From: JANQGH01 sp039819285
GTDB taxonomy: Bacteria > Pseudomonadota > Alphaproteobacteria > DSM-16000 > Inquilinaceae
Direction of reading: 5' to 3'
Assembly: GCA_039819285.1 (NCBI GenBank)
Contig: JBCBSH010000006.1
Coordinates: 1 to 47,384, forward strand
DNA length: 47,384 nucleotides
The notes beneath the pieces were generated by a model. The model did not search any database and was not told the origin of the DNA. It was given only the letters and a program-made list of their open reading frames with translations. Shown here piece after piece: positions 32,745 to 41,642 of the stretch (position 1 is its first letter; every line of letters starts with the position of its first letter). A program made the position numbers and the translations under genes.

Positions 32745-33254
32745 AGAGCCGTCACGCTTTCGGCGACGATGTCGCCAGGCGCCCCAGATGGCAATGATCG
32801 CCGTTACCGTGACCACCGCATAACCGAACGAGATCGGCAGGTGAAACACATGCGGCGACCAATCCAGCGATTGGCTTCTCTGCCCCGTGGCATGGGTGAC
32901 GAAACTCTCGTCCCAAGTGAGATAGGCCAGCCAGCCCAGGAAGAGGCCGCCAAGCAGCAGCCATATTCCGTCCAATGCCCGATTCACCGCTTTCGGTGCC
33001 TTTTGGGTCGCGATCTCGACAACGATGTGCTCGCCACGCAAGAAGCAGTGAGGCAGCGCCCAACTGCCCGCAATAATCATCGCTAAAAATGTCAGCTCCA
33101 AAATGCCGCGGACCGCGAAAAGGCCGGTATTGCGTCCAACGACATCGATGATCGTGAGCAAAGCCAGCAGGAAAATCGCCAGCGCTGCGACAAGACGCAT
33201 GCCTCGAACAATCGAGGCAACGAGTCCAGGCAGAGTACCGATCCAGTCCGTCAT
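32739..33254 (-). CDS. TRAP transporter small permease (DctQ-type), second system
   Basis: A 171-residue membrane protein with four helices. After MTDWIGTLPGLVASIVRGM comes the first helix (LVAALAIFLLALLTIIDVVG), then the DctQ-like FAVRGILELTFLAMIIAG and further helices. It starts at ATG 33254, overlapping the dctM stop (ATGA); longer in-frame starts fall inside dctM and would add about 119 arginine-rich residues. It is the last gene of a MarR-dipeptidase-DctPMQ cluster with the order P-M-Q. Confidence 0.88.
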   Translation of the reverse strand: MTDWIGTLPGLVASIVRGMRLVAALAIFLLALLTIIDVVGRNTGLFAVRGILELTFLAMIIAGSWALPHCFLRGEHIVVEIATQKAPKAVNRALDGIWLLLGGLFLGWLAYLTWDESFVTHATGQRSQSLDWSPHVFHLPISFGYAVVTVTAIIAIWGAWRHRRRKRDGSA

Positions 33255-34567
33255 CAGAGCAGCCCTCCGTAAACCAGGTCGGGCAACCAAAGCGATATCG
33301 CCGGGATTGTCACGATAAGCGCCAGCCGAAGCAAGTCGGTCACGACGAACGGCGCAACGCCCCGAAAAGCCGTCCAAAGGTCCAGGTCCGGTACCATTCG
33401 GGCCATGACGTACACGTTGAGGCCAACCGGCGGCGTGACGAGACCCAGTTCGATCGTAACCACCATGACGATGCCCCACCAGATCAGGTTGAGGTCCATA
33501 TCGACAATAAGCGGATGCAGCACCGGGACGGTCAGCAGAATGACCGTCAGAGATTCCAAGAAACAGCCCAGCAGGATAAGCACAAGCAGGACGATCATTA
33601 CGACCTGCCAAGGCTCGGCATCAAAGGATCGTATGAAAGACGCGAGTTCTTGTGGAAACGAAAGCGCGTTGAGAAAGAACTCGAAGATCACGATGCCAAG
33701 CAGAATGAACAACAATGAGACACTGAACGACGCCGTTTCGCGCAGGCTTTCCAAGATGGCGCTGGCGTTCAAGGTGCCGCCGACCAGCCCAATCAACAGG
33801 GCCATGCCGACCCCGATGGCGGCCCCTTCGGTGGGCGAGAAGATGCCGGCAACGATGCCGCCGACAACCACCGTGAAGAGCGTGAACATGCCGAGCATGT
33901 GCCGCTGATCAAGGACCCGCTGAACGAAGGGGACGGGCTTTTGTGGTGGGCCGGCCAACCCAGGATTGAGGCGCGTCCAAATCGCAACGGTGGTGGCATA
34001 AAGGACGATGGCGATGATGCCGGGAACCAGGCCTGCGAGAAAAAGCTGGCCGACCGACGTTTCCGTCAGGATGGCGTAGATCACCATGGCGACTGACGGT
34101 GGAATCAAGATGCCCAGCGTGCCGCCGGAGGCGACCGTTCCTGCCGCAAGCGCTCTGGAATAGCCAAAGCGCTGCATCTCCGGCAGGGCGATCCGTCCAA
34201 TGGTCGCGACCGTGGCGAGACTTGATCCGCAGACTGCCCCGAAGGCACCCGAAGCCAGGATCGTCGAGGTTGCCAGTCCGCCGCGGTAGTGCCCGACAAG
34301 TGCATTGGCGGACTTGTAAAGGCCGCTGGCCAGCCCACCGCGGGCGGCCAACGCACCCATAAGGATGAACAGGGGAACCACCGACAGCGTATAGTTGGAC
34401 AGTGAGTCGACCGGCGCATTCGACAGCACAAAGATGAGGCTACGTTCTCCGTCGACGATCCAAAGCCCGCAGGCGCCAACAAGGGCCATGGCAAGCCCCA
34501 GCGGCATTCGCAAGGCCAGGAGCAGGAGGACGCAGCCGAGCGCCAGCGCGCCCCCCAGAATGGCCAT
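33254..34567 (-). CDS. TRAP transporter large permease (DctM-type), second system
   Basis: A 437-residue membrane protein of about 12-13 helices with DctM signatures FILMGALAARGGLASGLY, SGAFGAVCGSSLATVATIGR, LGILIPPSVAMVIYA and LGLVTPPVGLNVYV. The ATG shares its A with the TAA stop of the binding-protein gene (TAATG), implying translational coupling. It forms the channel with the DctQ subunit encoded next. Confidence 0.92.
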   Translation of the reverse strand: MAILGGALALGCVLLLLALRMPLGLAMALVGACGLWIVDGERSLIFVLSNAPVDSLSNYTLSVVPLFILMGALAARGGLASGLYKSANALVGHYRGGLATSTILASGAFGAVCGSSLATVATIGRIALPEMQRFGYSRALAAGTVASGGTLGILIPPSVAMVIYAILTETSVGQLFLAGLVPGIIAIVLYATTVAIWTRLNPGLAGPPQKPVPFVQRVLDQRHMLGMFTLFTVVVGGIVAGIFSPTEGAAIGVGMALLIGLVGGTLNASAILESLRETASFSVSLLFILLGIVIFEFFLNALSFPQELASFIRSFDAEPWQVVMIVLLVLILLGCFLESLTVILLTVPVLHPLIVDMDLNLIWWGIVMVVTIELGLVTPPVGLNVYVMARMVPDLDLWTAFRGVAPFVVTDLLRLALIVTIPAISLWLPDLVYGGLL

Positions 34568-35631
34568 TAGCGATTTGTCCCTCCAGCCTCGCCATGCCGC
34601 GCCATGCCGTCCAAGAGCGTCTGATACGTCGCGCGGGCCGGCAGGCCGTCAGCTTCCATCTCTTCCAGGATTTCGCTGACAGTCGGCGCCAAGACCTCGC
34701 GGGCCGCGCTGATCTGCGCGTCGGTCGCAACGGTCACCACGTTGCCCGCCTCTTCGGCGAGCCGGATTCCCAGCTGATCGAGATCGATGAAGCACTGCGT
34801 CGCGTGCTCCGCGAGTGCCCAGCCCGAGAAATGCTCATCCACGATCGCTTGCAGATCCTCGGGCAGCCCGTCATAGGCGTCCTTGTTCATGCCGATAATG
34901 GTCGGGCTTGCGATCATGTTGGAAAGGAAATGGTGTTCGGTCACCTCATGAAGGCGGAAGACGGCGATCGCCGCCCCGGTCAGAAGGCCGCCATCGATTA
35001 CGCCGCGTTGCAGGTTCTCGTAGAGCGCCGACAAGGGAATGCTAACCGGGTCCATGCCCAAGGCGCGCGCCGATTGCTCGACCTCTCGACCGATGGCGCG
35101 CACCCGCAGGCCCTCCATATCCTCAAAGGCGGCAATCGGTTCGCGGGCATGCACGTCGGACATGGGCCCGGTGAAGATGGCCAGGATGCGGATGTCATTG
35201 AACTCGTCCGCGAGACCGACTTCAGACATCTCCAGCAATGTTCGGCTCGCGGCCATGCGGTCGGAAACGCTGAATGGCAGGGTGATCAGCGACGTCAGCG
35301 GGAACCGCCCCGGATGGTTTTGCAGCGCGACATAGGTGTAGTCGAGCACGCCCGCCACGAGTTGATCATATTGCTGGGTTTGGTCGGCAAACGTATTGCC
35401 GCCGCTAAAGGTCTCGACCTCGATGCGCCCGTCCGACCGCGTCTCAAGCTCTCGGGCCATCCATTCGAACAGGCACTCCGCGATTGGGCTGGTCGAAGGG
35501 CCGGGATAGGCCGTTCGCAAGGTAATGGTGTCGCCAATCGCTTCAGATGCACCGGCAAGGACCACGGTCCCGCCAATAACAGCGGCAATCGCCGATGCAC
35601 GAATGTTTCTGGATCTCACGGCTTTTTTCAT
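34567..35631 (-). CDS. TRAP transporter substrate-binding protein (DctP-type), second system
   Basis: A 354-residue exported binding protein with a long signal segment (RNIRASAIAAVIGGTVVLAG ... ASEAIGD) and DctP features: TITLRTAYPGPSTSP at the mature start and GLRVRAIGREVEQSA containing the conserved substrate-clamping arginine region. I chose ATG 35631; AGGGAG lies about ten bases upstream. It is 41 bases after the dipeptidase-like gene. The ligand may be a dipeptide-like or D-amino-acid-related carboxylate by context. Confidence 0.9.
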   Translation of the reverse strand: MKKAVRSRNIRASAIAAVIGGTVVLAGASEAIGDTITLRTAYPGPSTSPIAECLFEWMARELETRSDGRIEVETFSGGNTFADQTQQYDQLVAGVLDYTYVALQNHPGRFPLTSLITLPFSVSDRMAASRTLLEMSEVGLADEFNDIRILAIFTGPMSDVHAREPIAAFEDMEGLRVRAIGREVEQSARALGMDPVSIPLSALYENLQRGVIDGGLLTGAAIAVFRLHEVTEHHFLSNMIASPTIIGMNKDAYDGLPEDLQAIVDEHFSGWALAEHATQCFIDLDQLGIRLAEEAGNVVTVATDAQISAAREVLAPTVSEILEEMEADGLPARATYQTLLDGMARHGEAGGTNR

Positions 35632-35672
35632 GGTCTTTTGCTCCCTGTTTAGAGCCCGTTTCGAAACGGCCC

Positions 35673-36809
35673 TCAATGGCTGGCCTCCAGCGTGCGACGC
35701 GTGAAAGAGAGCCAATTCCCTCCGATCAGCCCCGCCGTCTCTTCGGGGGAAAAGCGGCCTCGCAAGGCCGCGGTGATCGACGGCCATTTCTCGTAGGCGT
35801 CAAACTCAATCAGCGCTTCTCCGAGCGGGGGGACTTCGTGCAAGGCAAAACCCGCGGCGACGAAGGCGTCCTTTGCGCCCTGCTGCATCTCAGGCGGCAT
35901 GTCGGGCGTGACCCCGCCCCAGTCGGTGGCGATGCCCACGCGCTCAATCCCGACGGTTCTGGCCGCATGATCGACATGCCGAATGATGTGGTCGATGCCT
36001 GCATGTGGGTCGTCGGTGAGAAAATGCGGAATGGCGACAACGCCGAAAAATCCGTCCCTATCGCGGATCGCGTGCAGCACGTCGTCGGACTTGGCCCTGG
36101 GATGATCATGGAGAGCGCGACAAGCGGCATGGGTTGCCGCCGTTGGCCGCGTGGCAACATCGATTGCATCCAGGCTGGTTTGCTCGCCGCTATGGGACAC
36201 ATCGACGATGACGCCAAGCTCGCCGAGATGTTTCACGAACGCTGTGCCGAAGCGGCTCAAGCCGGCATTGGCCGGTTCGCTGCACCCGTCGCCGATCAGA
36301 TTGCGCTGATTGTAGGTCAGTTGAACGACGCGAACGCCCGCACGGTACAGCGTGTCTATCCGATCGAACCGGCGGTCGGCCCAGGCCGCATCCTGGGTGC
36401 CGAGCAGCACACCCAGAACATTATCCGACGCAGCCGCCTCCAGTTCGTCGGCCGTTCGGCACAAACGCAAGAAGTCCCCGCATTGCTCGGCGCGCAAGTA
36501 CCACGCCAGATCCCGGATGTAGCCGTCCCAGCCTGACGGATCGATCTCAAGGCCGCCAAGCGTCACCTGTATCGCCTTGACACCGGATCTGCGCCAAATC
36601 TTGGCTTCGCTGCTGTTTCTAAATCCGGTGTCGGTGAAGGCGGCGAGGCGCGCGTTCATCATCGACCGGATGATGCGGCCGATCGGCTGCCTCTGCTCCA
36701 AGCCGACATGCATGACCCTCTTCAGTTCCGGCGTCATGACGATCGGTCCGCACATTGGCGCGAAATCGAACACAAACGGGTCGTCGGAATCCTGGCGCAT
36801 TGAGCACAT
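35673..36809 (-). CDS. Membrane-dipeptidase (M19) family protein with altered metal site
   Basis: A 378-residue TIM-barrel protein of the renal/membrane dipeptidase family. Recognisable motifs are VVQLTYNQRNLIGDGCSE, IVDVSHSGEQT and ATHAACRALHDHPRAKSDD (both metal histidines), and GIATDWGG. However, the N-terminal H-x-D (normally D-G-H-x-D) reads FDFAPMC, and the bridging glutamate of 'GVEGG' is replaced in LGVLLGTQDA, so the binuclear zinc site cannot be canonical. It may bind one metal or do another hydrolysis. There is no signal peptide, so it is cytoplasmic. It is downstream of a MarR gene and a palindrome, and upstream of a DctPMQ importer; together they suggest import and cleavage of a dipeptide-like compound. 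Confidence 0.82.
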   Translation of the reverse strand: MCSMRQDSDDPFVFDFAPMCGPIVMTPELKRVMHVGLEQRQPIGRIIRSMMNARLAAFTDTGFRNSSEAKIWRRSGVKAIQVTLGGLEIDPSGWDGYIRDLAWYLRAEQCGDFLRLCRTADELEAAASDNVLGVLLGTQDAAWADRRFDRIDTLYRAGVRVVQLTYNQRNLIGDGCSEPANAGLSRFGTAFVKHLGELGVIVDVSHSGEQTSLDAIDVATRPTAATHAACRALHDHPRAKSDDVLHAIRDRDGFFGVVAIPHFLTDDPHAGIDHIIRHVDHAARTVGIERVGIATDWGGVTPDMPPEMQQGAKDAFVAAGFALHEVPPLGEALIEFDAYEKWPSITAALRGRFSPEETAGLIGGNWLSFTRRTLEASH

Positions 36810-36840
36810 CAAACCTGCTTGGAACGTAGTTGCGTTTGTC

Positions 36841-36859
36841 AGTTACATAACTTAGTTAT
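36841..36859. promoter_or_regulatory. Putative MarR operator upstream of the dipeptidase-TRAP operon
   Basis: ATAAC-TTA-GTTAT (36847-36859) is a perfect inverted repeat, and a further AGTTA lies at 36841-36845. It is about 38 bases upstream of the dipeptidase start and 54 bases beyond the MarR stop, a suitable site for repression of the operon. Confidence 0.5.
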
Positions 36860-36912
36860 CCATTGCAACGCCTTTTTGACCAGGTGATTTCGATGGACGT
36901 CGGAAAGTGGGA

Positions 36913-37509
36913 TTAGGCTCGTTCGCGGTTCTTCGCCGTTTGGCTGACCAGCATTTCGTGCACCACTTCGTTCGCGTCATCGGCGTCGCGAACGAGGTTT
37001 TGCAGGATCGCCTCGAACGCCGTCAGGCTGTCGGCATCCAGCGAACGAAACATGCGATCATTGGCCGCCTGCACCACATCGGTGACCATCTCGATGTAGT
37101 CCTCGCCCGCCGTCGTCAGCCGCAACAGCGTGTGGCGTTGATCCTGCGGGTCCGATTCCTTGGTCATAAGGCCTTTGGTGGCCAGCCCCTTGGTTTGTGC
37201 CGCGATGAACGGGCTGCTGACACGCATGTAGGTCGCCAGCGCCATGACCGTCACGCCCTTCCCTCCCTGCAGGTCGGCCACGGCGGTCATGATCGTATGT
37301 TGGGGTGCGGTCAGATCAAAAGCCCGGGCAAGATCGCGGATCATGTCGTTCAACCGGTCCTTTACGGCGAAGATGTTGAACAGCATCCGGCGAAATCTGC
37401 GGTAATCCTCCGGCGCTCGAAACAGCGGCAGGGTGACCGACGGGCGAGGCTTGAACACCTCTTTCGTTCCGCCTTTAGGGGATTTCGAGCGACTGTTGAC
37501 GGCTGGCAT
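36913..37509 (-). CDS. MarR-family transcriptional regulator
   Basis: A 198-residue protein with a basic N-terminal tail (MPAVNSRSKSPKGGTKEVFK), dimerisation helices and a MarR winged helix: APQHTIMTAVADLQGGKGVT, VMALATYMRVSSPFIAAQTKGL (recognition helix) and the wing ESDPQDQRHTLLRLT. I chose ATG 37509; upstream frame sequence overlaps the divergent PLP-enzyme gene. It lies between the dipeptidase-TRAP operon and the divergent D-serine dehydratase/D-threonine aldolase gene (56 bases apart), so it likely controls both. Confidence 0.88.
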   Translation of the reverse strand: MPAVNSRSKSPKGGTKEVFKPRPSVTLPLFRAPEDYRRFRRMLFNIFAVKDRLNDMIRDLARAFDLTAPQHTIMTAVADLQGGKGVTVMALATYMRVSSPFIAAQTKGLATKGLMTKESDPQDQRHTLLRLTTAGEDYIEMVTDVVQAANDRMFRSLDADSLTAFEAILQNLVRDADDANEVVHEMLVSQTAKNRERA

Positions 37510-37565
37510 GAAACGACTTCCCGGCTGGAGCTTTTCCTTGGGTATGCATAGATAGACACGGCGAT

Positions 37566-38745
37566 ATGAAAAAGCCCCTTCGTCAACACGCAGCTGACGG
37601 CCTTGCCGATTGGCAGCCTTCCGCAACCCAAGACTGGCAGCAGTTTCCCGACCTGGAGACACCGTTCGTGGCTGTCTTGGAAGCGCGGCTCATGCGCAAT
37701 CTGCGACGCGGCGCGGCAATCGCGAAGCGCGAAGGCTTGTCGTTGCGGCCGCACATCAAGACCCACAAATCGACATCGATCGCGCGCAGGCAACTGGCCC
37801 TTGGCGCCAGCGGACTAACCGCATCGAAACCGCGGGAAGCGCTGGTCTTCATGATTTCGCTCGATCACCCTTGCGTACCCTCTCGTTGCGGCTGGGGCGG
37901 CGCGAACCGTCCTGCGTGAGGCCCAGGAAGCAGGTTGCGACCTTCGCATGATCGTGGATTCCGTTGCCGGGGTGAAGGCGCTGGAAGAGGCTGCGACACG
38001 TCCGCTGCCAGTGTTCTTGAAGGTCGATGTCGGCCTCGGGCGCTGTGGCGTCAGGCCGGCTACCGCTGCGTTCGATACCGTTTTGAAAGCCCTGCTTAAG
38101 GCCCGGAACCTGAAGATGGCTGGCTTGCTCTCTCATGCCGGCCACAGCTACGCAGCCGGCGGACCGGTCGCTATTCGGGGCGTTGCTAGCGAGGAAATCG
38201 ATAGTCTCAAGCGCGCAGTTGACCACGTCGTGCGATCGGGCGGCTCGGTGGACGAAATCTCGATTGGTTCAACACCCACTGTTCTTGCCGCGACCGATTT
38301 CGGCGCAGCGACGGAACTGAGGCCTGGCAACTACGCATTTCTCGATGTGACGGCGATACGCCTGGGTATCGCCGGTTGGAAGGATCTCGCACTGGCGGTC
38401 GTTTCGACGGTGATCAGCGAGAATGACGGCTTTAGCATCATCGATGCAGGCTCCAAGACGCTGTCGTCGGACGGGGCGCCGCACGGCGGCACGGCGACGG
38501 GTTTCGGGCTTGCCATACCGGTGTCCGGCAACGTTGATCGACCGCCGCTCACCGTCGCGCGTCTTTCCGAGGAACACGGATTTGTCGACCATTGCGGCCA
38601 GAGGCTGGGCATTGGCAGCCGACTGGCGATCTTTCCGAACCACGCCTGTCCCGTCGCCAATCTCGCAACGACGCTGACCATGGTATCGACGGACGGGTCA
38701 CACCAGCCGATACGTGTTGACGCCCACGCGACGTCGTCAAGCTAG
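37566..38745 (+). pseudogene. D-serine dehydratase / D-threonine aldolase-type PLP enzyme, frameshifted
   Basis: Two reading frames together give one fold-type III PLP enzyme of about 390 residues. The first part (from ATG 37566) has ETPFVAVLEARL and the PLP lysine motif RPHIKTHK (K65). The frame shifts near 37851, after REALVF, and continues as FRSITLAYPLVAAGAARTVL, then MIVDSVAGVKAL and the rest to 38745. The C-terminal PNHACPVANL has the His-x-Cys zinc pair typical of D-serine dehydratase (D-threonine aldolases usually have His-x-Asp). Apart from the single shift the gene looks intact, so a recent mutation or a sequence error are both possible. It is divergent from the MarR gene, suggesting use of a D-amino acid released from the imported compound. 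Confidence 0.75.
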
Positions 38746-39018
38746 GCAGGCGGGCACGCGGTTCGGCCGGGATGGGTCAAGCCTCGGTTTGCACGCACGA
38801 GGTCACGGCCTAACGCCTGGTCTTGGTCCGGCTTTAGCGGACGCGCGGCCGCGTTGTCTCGATGGTCACGGGCGAAGACCGGGCAGTGACGGATAACAGG
38901 TTGTGACGTTAGGGGTCTTGTGGCGCCCAATTCGATGCCGTTTTGGGTTACGGGCGCCTCTGCATTGGTTGGGATCAGCCAGTTAGAGCCCTTTCGGTCC
39001 ATTCGGCGGCGGTTCCGC

Positions 39019-40068
39019 TTAAAGACTGGCGCGGCGGTCGAAGCCGGCGCGGCGCAGTTCGGCTTCGTTGACAAGGTTCCGCAGCCGACCCTGCCGCAGA
39101 TAGAGCATCGCCGTTTCGGCCGACAGACGGCGCGCGTCGGTCTGGCTTTCGGGGCTGCACCAAGCGGCGTGCGGCGTGACGACGAGACGGTCCTTAAGGC
39201 CGGACCGCTCAAGATCCGCATAACAGCGTACCATCGGATCGTCGCGCGATGGCGGCTCTTGCGGCAACACGTCGAGGCCTGCACCGGCAATGTCCCCGGC
39301 CGAAAGGCCGGCAAGCAGGGCAGCGGTATCGACGATCCCACCGCGGGCCGTGTTGATCAGGATGGCGTCGTCCTTCATCACCTTAAGCGCGGCCGCGTCG
39401 ATCATGCCGCGCGTCTCTTCGGTCAGCGGAGCATGCAGGCTGACGACATCGCTGGCCGACAAAAGGGCCTGAAGGCTGTCGACCCGCTCGACACCCAGCG
39501 CGATTTCGGTGCCCGAGGGCAGGTAGGGGTCATAGGCGATCACCCGCATGCCGAAGGCCTTGGCGCGCAGCGCCGTTGCGGTCCCGATGCGCCCCAGACC
39601 GACGATGCCCATGACCCGTCCGCGAATGCGGCGCACCATCGGCGCACGCGTAAAGTGGTAATTGCCGACTGGATCCTGCCGGAGATGTTCGTGATAGGCC
39701 GTGACGCCGCGCGTCAAGGTCAAGAGCAAGGCCAGCGCGTGGTCGGCAACCTCGCTGGTGCCATAGTCCGGCGTGTTGCAGACCGGAATGCCGGCTTTCG
39801 CCGCCGCTTCGAGGTCGATATGGTCGAAACCGACACCCGCGCGCACGATTACCTTGCAGCGCTTCAGGCGCTCAATCACCGGCTGGTCCATGCTGGCCTC
39901 GTGCCAGACCACCAGCGCGTCGGCGTTGGTGACCAGTTCGTCGGCAATGGCGCGCCAGCCGCCGCTGCGTTCGCGAAAGACATGCCAGTGCGCGTCCGCG
40001 CCCGTGGTCTGCCGCTCGACCGTGGCGTCATCCGAATACTGCGCGTCGGGCGTCAGGATGTGAAACAC
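39019..40068 (-). CDS. D-isomer 2-hydroxyacid dehydrogenase (CtBP-like)
   Basis: A 349-residue NAD-dependent dehydrogenase. The Rossmann motif is GIVGLGRIGTATALRAKAFG; the catalytic arginine is in NTARGGIVD, the glutamate in LDVLPQEPP and the histidine in TPHAAW, so the active triad is complete. The GTG at 40068 (VFHILTPDAQ) follows GGAGG by ten bases. It precedes no overlapping partner, but the next gene upstream (95 bases) encodes a 2-keto-3-deoxy-pentonate dehydratase-like enzyme, so it may reduce a 2-keto acid or oxidise a sugar-derived hydroxy acid in the same pathway. It is convergent with the PLP-enzyme gene; the 273-base gap between them has no gene. Confidence 0.88.
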   Translation of the reverse strand: MFHILTPDAQYSDDATVERQTTGADAHWHVFRERSGGWRAIADELVTNADALVVWHEASMDQPVIERLKRCKVIVRAGVGFDHIDLEAAAKAGIPVCNTPDYGTSEVADHALALLLTLTRGVTAYHEHLRQDPVGNYHFTRAPMVRRIRGRVMGIVGLGRIGTATALRAKAFGMRVIAYDPYLPSGTEIALGVERVDSLQALLSASDVVSLHAPLTEETRGMIDAAALKVMKDDAILINTARGGIVDTAALLAGLSAGDIAGAGLDVLPQEPPSRDDPMVRCYADLERSGLKDRLVVTPHAAWCSPESQTDARRLSAETAMLYLRQGRLRNLVNEAELRRAGFDRRASL

Positions 40069-40163
40069 GATGCTTAATCCTCCGTTTTGCTGAAGGTGTT
40101 CGCGGCCAAACCGTCCCAAGGCCGGTCATGGAAACTGATGGATGAGGGCGGCAGGCTCCGCGC

Positions 40164-41318
40164 CTAGAGCAGCCCGCGCTGGGCAAGGTTGCGCATCAGC
40201 GCGCCGGTTCCGAACGTCCATTCCGGTGCTTCCGTCGAAAGCCGGACGGTGTTTTCCAGTGTCCCCAGTGTCGGGGTCGCGATGGTGACGACGTCACCAA
40301 GGTGATGGGTGAAGCCCTGTCCGGGCGCATCGCGATCCTCAGTCGGCGCGAACAAGGTGCCCAGATAGAGCATGAAGCCATCGGGATACTGGTGATGGCG
40401 CCCGCGCGTCTGGTCCACAAGATCGGCCGGGTCCCGGCTGATCTCGCGCATCGACGAGGCACCATTCAGGACAAACCCATCCTCGCCGGTCACCGTCAGC
40501 GCCAAGTCCAGCCCGCGCACCGTGTCGAGGTCGAAACCAGCGTCGAACAGCCGGATGAAGGGGCCGATGGCGGCGGCGGCGTTATTGTCCTTCGCCTTGC
40601 CGAGCAGAAGCGCCGAACGGCCCTCCACATCGCGCAGGTTCACATCGTTGCCGAGCGTCGCCCCGACAATGCGGCCGGCGCTGTCGACCGCGAGCACCAC
40701 TTCTGGTTCGGGGTTGTTCCATTGAGAGATCGGATGAAGGCCGACATCCGCACCCCAGCCGACCGCCGACATGGGCTGGGCCTTGCTGAACACTTCGGCG
40801 TCCGGGCCGATCCCGACCTCCAGATACTGCGACCACAACCCCTCCTTCTGCAACATCGCCTTCACATCGGCGGCTGCCTCCGACCCGGGCACCAGGTCGC
40901 GCAGGCTGTCGCCGACAATGGTCGTGACGCGCGCCCGGATCGTCTCGGCTTTCGTCGGATCGCCGCCGGCGCTTTCTTCGATCACCCGCTCGATCATGGA
41001 GCGGGCGAAGGTGACGCCGCAGGCCTTCACCGCCTGTAGGTCGCACGGCGCGAGCAGGCGGTCGGCATCCGGCTCCGCAGCACCCCGGCTTTTGGCTGTC
41101 CACGCGTCCAGCGTACCCAGATCGACACCGTCGATGGCGGCTATGAAGTCCGCGTGATCGTTCTGCTCCAGGAGGTCGCGCATGGTCGGCGCCTTGCGCG
41201 AGGTGATGTCGATAAGATGGTCATCGCGCAGGGTAACCAGGCACGGTCCGATGCCGGCGCGCCAGACACGTCCCACGAACAAGCCGTCGGCTGGCAGCAA
41301 AAGGGAAGAAACGGTCAT
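40164..41318 (-). CDS. 2-keto-3-deoxy-pentonate dehydratase-like FAH-family protein (XylX type)
   Basis: A 384-residue FAH-superfamily protein. The C-terminal half carries NNPEPEVVLAVDSAGRIVGA, GNDVNLRDVEGRSALLLGKA and GRHHQYPDGFMLYLGTLFAP, followed by GQGFTHHLGDVV, which resembles the sugar-acid dehydratases of oxidative pentose routes (2-keto-3-deoxy-D-xylonate or L-arabinonate dehydratase) more than fumarylacetoacetate hydrolase itself. It would convert the keto-deoxy pentonate to alpha-ketoglutarate semialdehyde in the cytoplasm. I chose ATG 41318, where the family start MTVSSLLLPADG begins. It fits with the erythronate dehydrogenase and the 2-hydroxyacid dehydrogenase nearby as a sugar-acid catabolic group. 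Confidence 0.85.
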   Translation of the reverse strand: MTVSSLLLPADGLFVGRVWRAGIGPCLVTLRDDHLIDITSRKAPTMRDLLEQNDHADFIAAIDGVDLGTLDAWTAKSRGAAEPDADRLLAPCDLQAVKACGVTFARSMIERVIEESAGGDPTKAETIRARVTTIVGDSLRDLVPGSEAAADVKAMLQKEGLWSQYLEVGIGPDAEVFSKAQPMSAVGWGADVGLHPISQWNNPEPEVVLAVDSAGRIVGATLGNDVNLRDVEGRSALLLGKAKDNNAAAAIGPFIRLFDAGFDLDTVRGLDLALTVTGEDGFVLNGASSMREISRDPADLVDQTRGRHHQYPDGFMLYLGTLFAPTEDRDAPGQGFTHHLGDVVTIATPTLGTLENTVRLSTEAPEWTFGTGALMRNLAQRGLL

Positions 41319-41346
41319 GGATGGTGTCCCAATTGGATGCGTCGGT

Positions 41347-41546
41347 TCACGCGGGCCTCGTCGCTTGACGACGCTCGCGCACGAAAATGTAAAGCCCGGC
41401 CGACACGATGATCGCAGCGCCCAAGAGCATGTTCGACCTAGGCAGGTCGGCGAAGAATAGCCAGCCCAGCAGGATGGCCCAGGGCAGAAGCGTGTATTGG
41501 AACGGCGCGACCACGCCCGCGTCAACCAGCTTCAAAGCGCGGCTGA
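41347..41546 (-). pseudogene. Truncated EamA/DMT-family transporter, C-terminal fragment
   Basis: The segment SRALKLVDAGVVAPFQYTLL, followed by PWAILLGWLFFADLP and LLGAAIIVSAGLYIFVRERR, is the last helix pair of an EamA drug/metabolite transporter (family length about 300 residues). Nothing of the remaining eight helices exists upstream, where the divergent erythronate dehydrogenase gene begins within about 100 bases. A rearrangement therefore removed the 5' part. Confidence 0.7.
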
Positions 41547-41642
41547 CGCGCTGGAGAATGATGGCGCGGAAAAGCACCGCCCGTCTGGCGTGCTTGGCAT
41601 ACACAACATCAGCAAGCATGCTGGCACGTAAAGGAGTATCTC

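Noticed and set aside
38920..40077. Plus-strand open frame of 385 codons opposite the D-2-hydroxyacid dehydrogenase gene
   Set aside because: The minus frame contains the full NAD motif and catalytic Arg/Glu/His; the plus frame is an arginine- and glycine-rich shadow.
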